Shown here piece by piece: positions 1-4,933 of a DNA stretch of 6,522 nt (position 1 is its first letter; the number at the start of each line of letters is the position of its first letter). Source of the stretch: Spirochaetaceae bacterium (GTDB lineage Bacteria > Spirochaetota > Spirochaetia > Treponematales > Breznakiellaceae); contig JAITXS010000091.1 in assembly GCA_031284645.1 (NCBI GenBank), positions 1 through 6,522 of the forward strand. Reading direction: 5' to 3'. A model generated the notes under the pieces. The model was given only the letters and a program-made list of their open reading frames with translations. It did not search any database and was not told the DNA's origin. Both the position numbers and the translations under genes were made by a program.

Positions 1-585
1 GCGTTGTTTGGAGACGCCGCAAGTGCGACCCTAATATCAGCCGATGAAGGCTTTGCCTCGATAGGTAATTTTTGTTTGGGGACAGACGGAAAAGGAGCTG
101 ATAATCTCATTTTAAAAAACGGGGCGTTTAGACATAAAAACAGCAAAAAATATGATGGTGCCATATCCAATGACCGGATTTTTGTCAGAGACGATAATTA
201 TTTATACATGAATGGACGGGAGATATTTAATTTTGCCGCGCATATAGTACCGGAATTAGTACAACAAACGTTGGCCCGCCATCATTTAGATATCGCAGAT
301 ATTGATTTATTTGTTTTTCATCAGGCCAATAGGTATATCCTGAATTTTATTCGGAAATCACTGGATATTCCTGACGAAAAATTTTATATAAATCTTGCAA
401 ATACAGGAAACACCGTGTCGGCAAGTATTCCGATAGCGCTCAAAACCGCGCTTGATGAGGGCAGAATCAAACAAAAGAGTACGGTTACGATTGCCGGTGT
501 TTGGCGTTGGCTACTCCTACGGCGCCACGGTTTTAAATTTTTAATCTCAACGAGCCCCGAGTGCATTGCAAATAGTACTTTTTAG
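1..585 (+). CDS. Ketoacyl-ACP synthase III (FabH-like) family protein, 5'-partial, frameshifted near the 3' end
   Basis: This is the C-terminal half of a beta-ketoacyl-ACP synthase III family condensing enzyme. The frame is open to the left edge, so the true start and the nucleophilic cysteine lie outside the window. FabH-type landmarks seen here are GDAASATL near the left edge, the HQAN motif with the catalytic histidine at 319-321, and GNTVSASIP with the catalytic asparagine at 409-411. Family enzymes condense an acyl-CoA with malonyl-ACP, or in relatives transfer acyl groups. The divergent stretch between GDAAS and HQAN suggests a paralogue, perhaps from a surface-polysaccharide or secondary-lipid locus, rather than housekeeping FabH; this is inference. 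After TVTIAG the frame as read gives a non-family tail (VWRWLLLRRHG...) to the stop at 583-585, whereas the +1 frame gives the expected ending. The gene is AT-rich compared with its neighbours. The family is fairly certain, the substrate unknown, and whether it is functional depends on the frameshift being real. Confidence 0.82.
   Translation, partial: ALFGDAASATLISADEGFASIGNFCLGTDGKGADNLILKNGAFRHKNSKKYDGAISNDRIFVRDDNYLYMNGREIFNFAAHIVPELVQQTLARHHLDIADIDLFVFHQANRYILNFIRKSLDIPDEKFYINLANTGNTVSASIPIALKTALDEGRIKQKSTVTIAGVWRWLLLRRHGFKFLISTSPECIANSTF
496..544 (+). other. Frameshift site and displaced C-terminal tail of the ketoacyl synthase III gene
   Basis: Family members end with a glycine-rich motif of the form GFG.G.S.GA. 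In the main frame this is missing. Skipping one base at about 499 (GGT-G-TTT-GGC) gives AGFGVGYSYGATVLNF and a stop at 542-544, which is exactly the expected ending. The sequence therefore carries one extra base (or has lost two) around 496-500 relative to an intact gene. There is no long homopolymer here and no slippery heptamer that would suggest programmed shifting. A recent inactivating mutation and a sequencing or assembly error are both possible. Confidence 0.85.
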
Positions 586-602
586 TACAAAAATACTCTT
601 TT
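574..602 (+). terminator. Weak AT-rich hairpin after the ketoacyl synthase gene, possible terminator
   Basis: AGTAcTTTTT (574-583) can pair with AAAAATACT (589-597) across a 5-nt AGTAC loop if the C at 578 is bulged. A short T run (599-602) follows. The stem is almost all A-T, so it would be weak, but it sits between the restored stop codon and the glnN promoter, where a terminator is expected. Confidence 0.25.
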
Positions 603-630
603 AAATTTAAATCCTACTTTTTTGTTAATA

Positions 631-660
631 TTGACTATATTTATGATGAATGCCTATAAT
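631..660 (+). promoter_or_regulatory. Sigma-70-type promoter of glnN
   Basis: TTGACT (631-636) and TATAAT (655-660) are separated by 18 nt. The -35 box matches five of six consensus bases and the -10 box is perfect. Transcription should start at about 667, leaving a leader of only about 13 nt before the ATG at 680. The -10 box overlaps the alternative upstream ATG at 650, which would therefore not be on this transcript. I see no clear operator or sigma-54 (GG-N10-GC) element nearby. Confidence 0.8.
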
Positions 661-670
661 GCATTATTAT

Positions 671-676
671 GGAGGT
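671..676 (+). promoter_or_regulatory. Shine-Dalgarno site that fixes the glnN start
   Basis: GGAGGT lies just upstream of the ATG at 680, with only 3-4 nt between them, slightly closer than usual. It supports translation from 680 rather than from the in-frame ATG at 650, which has no ribosome binding site and lies within the promoter. Confidence 0.75.
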
Positions 677-679
677 ACC

Positions 680-2800
680 ATGACTGAAATTGATTTTTCC
701 AAGACTCCCGTAACGGAAATATACGGTTCAAACTGTTTTTCCAACGCGGTGATGCGAGAGCGTTTGCCGAAAAACATCTATCAAGAAATTATAGCGATTC
801 AGACAGGCGAAAAAGAGCTGACCCTGGAAATCGCAGAGTTTGTTGCAGTGTCCATGCGTGACTGGGCGCTGGAAAAGGGCGCGACACACTATACGCACTG
901 GTTCCAGCCTATGACTGGTTTAACTGCCGAAAAACACGATTCTTTTATCTCCCCGCTGGGAGACGGCAGAGTTATTATGGAGTTTTCGGGTAAGGAGCTG
1001 ATTAAAGGCGAACCTGATGCCTCAAGCTTTCCTTCAGGAGGACTGCGGGCGACTTTTGAGGCGCGTGGTTATACGGCATGGGATGTAACAAGTCCGGCTT
1101 TCTTAAAACAGGATAAAACCGGAACGACACTCTGCATACCGACAGCGTTTATTTCCTATTACGGTCATGCGCTGGATATGAAAGTACCGCTGCTCCGCTC
1201 AATAGATGCCTTGAACAGAGAAGCCGTCCGTGTGCTTCGGGCAATCGGGAACACAAGTTCAAAGCGGGTTATGACAACGGTGGGGCCGGAACAGGAATAT
1301 TTTCTTGTTGACAAGGCGTTTTTTGACAAACGAAGCGATCTGCTCCTAACCGGCAGAACCGTATTTGGTAATGTGCCGCCTAAGGGACAGGAGCTTGAGG
1401 ATCAGTATTTCGGGGCTATTAAAGAACGAGTTGCCGCTTTTATGCGGGAGCTTAACTATGAACTTTGGAAAGTCGGAATACCCGCGAAAACCCAGCATAA
1501 CGAGGTTGCCCCAAACCAATTTGAACTCGCGCCGATTTTCGGATCAACAAGTATGGCGGTTGACGCCAACCAGCTTGTTATGGAAACGATCCATAGCGTT
1601 GCGCTCCGGCACGGGATGAGGGCATTGCTCCACGAAAAACCTTTTGCCGGCGTAAACGGGTCCGGTAAGCATAATAACTGGTCCATAGCCACCGATGACG
1701 GCATCAATCTTTTTGATCCCGGCGAGAACCCCGAGTCTAACGCACGCTTCCTGCTTTTTACCACTGCGGTTGTTGAAGCGGTTGACCGTTACGCACTGCT
1801 CATCCGTTCTTCGGTCGCGACAAGCGGCAATGAACACCGCCTCGGCGCAAACGAGGCTCCGCCGGCCATTGTGTCGATATTCTTTGGCGGGCCTTTGACC
1901 GAAATCTTTGATAATATTGTTGACGGAAAAAGTTCAGCAAAAAGCGCAGCCGGAGGGAAAATTCAGCTTGGTGTTACCAGCCTTCCCTCTCTGCCGAAAG
2001 ACCTTGCGGACCGCAATAGAACAAGTCCCTTTGCTTTTACCGGCAATAAGTTTGAGTTCAGAATGGTCGGCTCGTCTCAGTCAATTGCTGCACCGAATAC
2101 CTATCTTAACGTTGCCGTTGCACAGGTTCTCCGTGAATTTGCGGACAAACTTGAAAAAGCCGAGAACAAAAACGAGGCGATTCAGGCGGTGATCAAAGAA
2201 TCGTACGGCAAACACCGCCGTGTGGTATTTAACGGTAACGGCTATTCGGAAGAATGGGTAAAAGAGGCTGATCGCAGGGGACTACCCAATATTAAAAGCA
2301 CGCCGGATGCGCTTTCTGTGCTTGTCGGTGCCGATACTATCAAGCTTTTTGAAGATCACAAGGTTCTTTCCAAAGATGAAACGGAAAGCCGCTATCATAT
2401 TTACCTTGAGAATTACTCCAAGCAGCTCAATATCGAGGCGAGCGTTGTGATCGATATGGCCCGCCGCTCTATTTTTCCGGCGGCAAGTGCCTATGGTGCA
2501 AAAATGGCCCGTGACGCAAGCGCTCTGGCCGCGATTTCCGCAGACTCAAAGCCGCAAGAAATGCGATCCAAGAAGATTGCAGAGCTTGCCGCCGGCCTAT
2601 GCACGGAAACCGCGAAACTCAAAACAGCTCTTGGTGATGCGCAAAATACTGAAGATGTTTTTGCCAAGGCAAAAGCGTATAACGAGAAAGTAAAAGCCGG
2701 TATGGATGCGGTACGGGAAAAAGTCGATGCTCTTGAGCATCTTGTTTCCAAAGACGACTGGCCATTCCCGGGATATGAGGATCTGCTTTTCAGACTCTAA
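680..2800 (+). CDS. glnN: Type III glutamine synthetase (GSIII, GlnN)
   Basis: A 706-residue cytoplasmic enzyme that makes glutamine from glutamate, ammonium and ATP, the entry point for ammonium nitrogen. Its length is typical of the large GSIII class and well above the roughly 450-470 aa of GSI. Visible landmarks in order: the GSIII N-terminal region with FPSGGLRATFEARGYTAWD (from residue 117), GPEQEY (202-207) with metal-binding glutamates, HNEVAPNQFE (from 273), the ATP-binding signature HEKPFAGVNGSGKHNNWS (from 318), NEHRLGANEAPP (from 384), NRTSPFAFTGNKFEFR, then the helical C-terminal region typical of GSIII, ending in WPFPGYEDLLFRL. All these motifs are intact. The start at 680 is chosen because of its Shine-Dalgarno site and because the upstream ATG at 650 overlaps the promoter. 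The gene has its own promoter and terminator, so it is probably monocistronic. GSIII is known from Bacteroidetes, some cyanobacteria and a scatter of anaerobes. The absence of visible nitrogen-control sites means regulation cannot be read from the sequence. Confidence 0.97.
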   Translation: MTEIDFSKTPVTEIYGSNCFSNAVMRERLPKNIYQEIIAIQTGEKELTLEIAEFVAVSMRDWALEKGATHYTHWFQPMTGLTAEKHDSFISPLGDGRVIMEFSGKELIKGEPDASSFPSGGLRATFEARGYTAWDVTSPAFLKQDKTGTTLCIPTAFISYYGHALDMKVPLLRSIDALNREAVRVLRAIGNTSSKRVMTTVGPEQEYFLVDKAFFDKRSDLLLTGRTVFGNVPPKGQELEDQYFGAIKERVAAFMRELNYELWKVGIPAKTQHNEVAPNQFELAPIFGSTSMAVDANQLVMETIHSVALRHGMRALLHEKPFAGVNGSGKHNNWSIATDDGINLFDPGENPESNARFLLFTTAVVEAVDRYALLIRSSVATSGNEHRLGANEAPPAIVSIFFGGPLTEIFDNIVDGKSSAKSAAGGKIQLGVTSLPSLPKDLADRNRTSPFAFTGNKFEFRMVGSSQSIAAPNTYLNVAVAQVLREFADKLEKAENKNEAIQAVIKESYGKHRRVVFNGNGYSEEWVKEADRRGLPNIKSTPDALSVLVGADTIKLFEDHKVLSKDETESRYHIYLENYSKQLNIEASVVIDMARRSIFPAASAYGAKMARDASALAAISADSKPQEMRSKKIAELAAGLCTETAKLKTALGDAQNTEDVFAKAKAYNEKVKAGMDAVREKVDALEHLVSKDDWPFPGYEDLLFRL

Positions 2801-2814
2801 TCTCAAGCGAAAAG

Positions 2815-2865
2815 GGCACATTGAAAAATCGTCTGATTTTTCAATGTGCCGCCGGTTTTTGTTTC
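2815..2865 (+). terminator. Rho-independent terminator of glnN
   Basis: A perfect 16-bp stem pairs 2815-2830 (GGCACATTGAAAAATC) with 2835-2850 around a GTCT loop. It is followed by GCCGG and then the T-rich run TTTTTGTTT (2856-2864). The stem begins 14 nt after the glnN stop codon. The T run starts 5 nt past the stem, a little further than ideal, but the hairpin is strong. The left arm also carries an A run (GAAAAATC), so some action on the opposite strand is possible. Confidence 0.8.
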
Positions 2866-2898
2866 ATGATTCCGTTCAATTGGGTTAAAAAATAATAT

Positions 2899-3225
2899 AT
2901 GGCAAGTACTCTGGAATTTGTTAATTATGTTGTAGAACAAATAAAACTTGATGTGCCGATCACATACAAAAAGATGTTTGGTGAATATCTGATTTATGCA
3001 AATGCCAAACCAACCGTTATGGTTTGTGATAATACGGCGTTTATAAAAATCCTTGATTGTATAAAACCATATTTAGAAAATGCCGAAAAAGGTTTCCCGT
3101 ACACCGGAGCAAAAGAACATTATATTATTGATGTTGATAACAGCGAACTAATGACAAATGTTGTCCGGGAATTAGAGAAAAATGTGCCTGTTCCGCAAAA
3201 GAAGAAAAAGAAAAATATCATTTGA
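2899..3225 (+). CDS. TfoX/Sxy N-terminal-domain family protein
   Basis: A 108-residue protein consisting of a single TfoX N-terminal domain. Supporting motifs are the opening LEFVNYVVEQIK, the hallmark YKKMFGEYLIY (residues 23-33), the short-strand region MVCDNTAFIKI, and FPYTGAKEHYIID (66-78). It ends in a lysine-rich tail (KKKKK, 101-105), common in these small stand-alone members. In gammaproteobacteria TfoX/Sxy activates competence genes together with CRP, but it also has a C-terminal domain that is absent here. The stand-alone domain has no settled biochemical role and this neighbourhood offers no competence genes, so a competence function should not be assumed. The ATG at 2899 has no recognisable Shine-Dalgarno sequence (preceded by TTAAAAAATAATAT). 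The gene is AT-rich relative to glnN and rpoC, which may point to horizontal acquisition. It lies between the glnN terminator and the inverted-repeat element. Confidence 0.85.
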   Translation: MASTLEFVNYVVEQIKLDVPITYKKMFGEYLIYANAKPTVMVCDNTAFIKILDCIKPYLENAEKGFPYTGAKEHYIIDVDNSELMTNVVRELEKNVPVPQKKKKKNII

Positions 3226-3230
3226 AGGCA

Positions 3231-3294
3231 GTCCGAAAGTAAAGCTAATAGCTTGTTATTCCTTTGTGGGGTCTTGAGAGCGGTACTTTCGGAC
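3231..3294. repeat. 64-nt element bounded by perfect 11-nt inverted repeats, unassigned
   Basis: GTCCGAAAGTA (3231-3241) and TACTTTCGGAC (3284-3294) are perfect reverse complements separated by 42 nt. Inside, AAGCT (3242-3246) and AGCTT (3250-3254) form a small hairpin directly against the left arm, and ATTCC can pair with GGGGT further on using two G-U pairs. The whole could fold as a three-way junction. It starts 5 nt after the TfoX-domain stop codon and ends 40 nt before moaA. No T run follows, so it is not an ordinary terminator. It could be a leader RNA structure for moaA, a processed small RNA, or a very small mobile repeat; no flanking target duplication is obvious. I do not recognise a known riboswitch consensus in it. 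Confidence 0.6.
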
Positions 3295-3320
3295 ATACTC
3301 TACCCAATGCCCTAAACCGG

Positions 3321-3328
3321 TATACAAT
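3321..3328 (+). promoter_or_regulatory. Possible -10 element of a moaA promoter giving a leaderless transcript
   Basis: TATACAAT lies just upstream of moaA. If TACAAT (3323-3328) is the -10 box, transcription would begin at about 3335, on the A of the moaA start codon. No convincing -35 box is found 15-19 nt upstream, so the call rests on the -10 and on the lack of a Shine-Dalgarno site before moaA. Confidence 0.3.
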
Positions 3329-3334
3329 AGACCT

Positions 3335-4312
3335 ATGACTGATTCGTTTGGACGAGTTATTGATTATCTTCGCCTCTCTCTTACTGATCGTTGTCCGATG
3401 CGTTGCATATACTGTATTCCCAAAGAGGGTACAAGCTGGATTCCGCATAAAGAAATACTTTCTTTTGAAGAGTTTCAACGTCTTATCAGTATCATGGCGG
3501 GACTTGGTATAAAAAAAATAAAAATTACCGGAGGGGAGCCTCTTGCAAGACGCGGCATAGTTCCTTTTATTGCCTCGCTTTCCCGAATTCCGGGTATCGA
3601 AAAAATCAGCTTAACGAGTAACGCCCTTTTTTTAGATAAATACCTTACATCCCTGCTCAAGACAGGTCTTTGCGCGATTAATATTAGTCTTGATTCAATG
3701 AACAGGGAAACGTACCGCAGCATCACTTCTCTTGATGCATTCCGGAAGGTTCAAAAAAATCTGTACCGGCTTTTAGAAACAAGACTCCCGCTTAAAATAA
3801 ATTGTGTTCCCCTTAAAAATATAAATGAACGTGATATAATTCCCCTCGCCCGTCTTGCCAGGGAAAACAGGGTCGCTGTACGTTTTATTGAGTTAATGCC
3901 GCTTGGGGCAGCTTTTCATTTTCAGGCGATTCCTGCGCCGGTGATTTTTTCTATGCTTGAAAGAGAATTCGGTACTCTTTATCCCTGTGATAAAAAACTC
4001 GGGGAGGGGCCTGCGAAGTATTATAAGCCGGAGGGTTTTATCGGGGACATAGGTTTTATCAGCCCGTTAAGCGATCAATTTTGCAAAAGCTGCAACAGGC
4101 TCCGCTTAAGCTCCCAAGGGCTGCTGTTCTCTTGCCTTGCAAGCGACATGAATACTAATCTTAAAGTCTTGCTTCGCGGGGGGAAGAGCGATGGAGAAAT
4201 TGCATCTGAAATCCAATCACTGGTCCGAAGCAAACCGGCTGCTCACAATTTTATTGTTGAAAAGGCCCTTAAACGGGAAAACCATAAGAACATGAATGAA
4301 ATCGGGGGATAA
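3335..4312 (+). CDS. moaA: GTP 3',8-cyclase MoaA (radical SAM, molybdenum cofactor biosynthesis)
   Basis: A 325-residue radical SAM enzyme that, with MoaC, converts GTP to cyclic pyranopterin monophosphate, the first step of molybdenum cofactor synthesis. The opening MTDSFGRVIDYLRLSLTDRC is typical of the family and fixes the start at 3335. The radical SAM [4Fe-4S] cluster is bound by C20, C24 and C27 (CX3CX2C), and TGGEPL (65-70) is the SAM-binding glycine motif. The second, substrate-side cluster is bound by C250, C253 and C267 (CX2CX13C). The protein ends in MNEIGG, keeping the C-terminal Gly-Gly that is known to be needed for activity. All key residues are present, so the enzyme should be active. 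There is no Shine-Dalgarno site upstream. The stop codon directly abuts the MOSC gene. moaC, moeA and mogA are not in the window. A dependent enzyme such as formate dehydrogenase would have to be elsewhere. Confidence 0.97.
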   Translation: MTDSFGRVIDYLRLSLTDRCPMRCIYCIPKEGTSWIPHKEILSFEEFQRLISIMAGLGIKKIKITGGEPLARRGIVPFIASLSRIPGIEKISLTSNALFLDKYLTSLLKTGLCAINISLDSMNRETYRSITSLDAFRKVQKNLYRLLETRLPLKINCVPLKNINERDIIPLARLARENRVAVRFIELMPLGAAFHFQAIPAPVIFSMLEREFGTLYPCDKKLGEGPAKYYKPEGFIGDIGFISPLSDQFCKSCNRLRLSSQGLLFSCLASDMNTNLKVLLRGGKSDGEIASEIQSLVRSKPAAHNFIVEKALKRENHKNMNEIGG

Positions 4313-4753
4313 ATGGGAAAAATACATGCTGTCTGTATAAGCGAAAAAAAAGGGACTGAAAAAAAAGATATCGGAGAGGCGGCGTTTTTAGCCGGATACG
4401 GGATTCAGGGTGATGCTCACGCCGGAAGCGGAGAGAGGCAGGTAAGTCTTCTTTCCCTTGAGAAGATCAACGAATTTCGGGCACAGGGCGCGGATATCGC
4501 GTTCGGCGCTTTTGGGGAAAATCTTGTTGCAGAAGGTATTGATTTTGCGCGGCTGCCTGTAGGTACCCGCTTGCGTGCCTGCGGGGTCGTACTTGAAATC
4601 AGCCGGATTGGTAAAGAATGTCATCATCATTGCGCCATCAGGACACGGATGGGGGACTGTATTATGCCCCGTGAAGGTGTTTTTGCCGTGGTGCTTTCAG
4701 GGGGAACAATCAAAACCGGGGATGAACTGGAAATCGTGCCCCAGGCTTTTTAA
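4313..4753 (+). CDS. Single-domain MOSC protein (molybdenum cofactor sulfurase C-terminal-like)
   Basis: A 146-residue protein made of one MOSC domain. Family features seen are GIQGDAHAG (30-38), QVSLLS, the GENL motif (68-71), and the C-terminal core with IGKEC (99-103), GDCIMPREGVFAVV (114-127) and a GG.IK.GDE ending. MOSC domains are associated with molybdenum cofactor sulfuration or with handling sulfur-bearing cofactors; single-domain versions like this are common beside moa/mog genes in anaerobes and their exact reaction is not settled. Conserved cysteine candidates are C103, C107 and C116, with three consecutive histidines at 104-106. The ATG follows the moaA TAA with no gap (TAA|ATG), and GGGGGA (4304-4309) inside the end of moaA can act as the ribosome binding site. 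This means the gene is almost certainly co-transcribed and coupled in translation with moaA, which strengthens the Moco assignment. The full length is normal for the subfamily. Confidence 0.92.
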   Translation: MGKIHAVCISEKKGTEKKDIGEAAFLAGYGIQGDAHAGSGERQVSLLSLEKINEFRAQGADIAFGAFGENLVAEGIDFARLPVGTRLRACGVVLEISRIGKECHHHCAIRTRMGDCIMPREGVFAVVLSGGTIKTGDELEIVPQAF

Positions 4754-4762
4754 AACTGCTGT

Positions 4763-4793
4763 GCCGGCAGAGGGGGCCAAAGATGCCTCCGGC
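4763..4793 (+). other. Imperfect GC-rich hairpin after the MOSC gene
   Basis: GCCGG (4763-4767) pairs with CCGGC (4789-4793), and after a 3-nt bulge AGG (4771-4773) pairs with CCT (4786-4788). No T run follows, so it is not a standard intrinsic terminator. It may slow or end the moaA-MOSC transcript, or be incidental. Confidence 0.2.
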
Positions 4794-4847
4794 GATGTGT
4801 TCCAAAAAGAGCGCCGACCCTAACGTTGAACACAACTTTGCGCTTAC

Positions 4848-4876
4848 TTGATAAAAAGCACTCTTTTTCATATAAT
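4848..4876 (+). promoter_or_regulatory. Sigma-70-type promoter of rpoC
   Basis: TTGATA (4848-4853) and TATAAT (4871-4876) are separated by exactly 17 nt. The -35 box has five of six consensus bases and the -10 box is perfect. Transcription would start at about 4883, giving a leader of about 50 nt before the ATG at 4934. This shows that rpoC can be transcribed independently of what lies upstream. Confidence 0.82.
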
Positions 4877-4894
4877 TTATTTCATTACTATAAT
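4865..4894 (+). promoter_or_regulatory. Possible second, weaker rpoC promoter
   Basis: A second perfect TATAAT (4889-4894) lies downstream of the main promoter. The best partner is TTTTCA (4865-4870) at 18-nt spacing, with four of six -35 matches. It overlaps the main promoter, so both could not be occupied at once. The region is AT-rich and chance matches are likely. Confidence 0.25.
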
Positions 4895-4922
4895 TAGAGA
4901 TTTACCCGCAAACGCGATTTTC

Positions 4923-4928
4923 AAGGAG
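4923..4928 (+). promoter_or_regulatory. Ribosome binding site of rpoC
   Basis: AAGGAG lies 5 nt upstream of the ATG at 4934, a strong and well-placed Shine-Dalgarno site that fixes the rpoC start. Confidence 0.85.
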
Positions 4929-4933
4929 CAATA

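Noticed and set aside
650..679. In-frame upstream ATG that would give glnN ten more residues
   Set aside because: It overlaps the -10 box of the glnN promoter and has no ribosome binding site; the ATG at 680 has GGAGGT and matches the start expected from the promoter.
1365..2192. Several open frames of 67-102 codons on both strands inside glnN
   Set aside because: They overlap a full-length, motif-complete glutamine synthetase in other frames, and show no recognisable domain or ribosome binding site.
3231..3294. Inverted-repeat element considered as a tRNA, purine riboswitch or hammerhead ribozyme
   Set aside because: No T-loop or 7-bp acceptor stem, no purine-riboswitch core sequence, and a GAAA but no CTGATGA core of a hammerhead.
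3316..3325. Small palindromes ACCGGT and GTATAC before moaA as an operator
   Set aside because: Six-base palindromes are common by chance and there is no second copy nearby to support a repressor site.
3245..3478. 77-codon minus-strand open frame across the moaA upstream region
   Set aside because: It covers the inverted-repeat element and the start of moaA, has no recognisable start signals and resembles no known family.
4575..4823. 82-codon open frame running past the end of the MOSC gene
   Set aside because: Most of it lies inside the MOSC gene in another frame; the unique tail has no domain-like character and no ribosome binding site.
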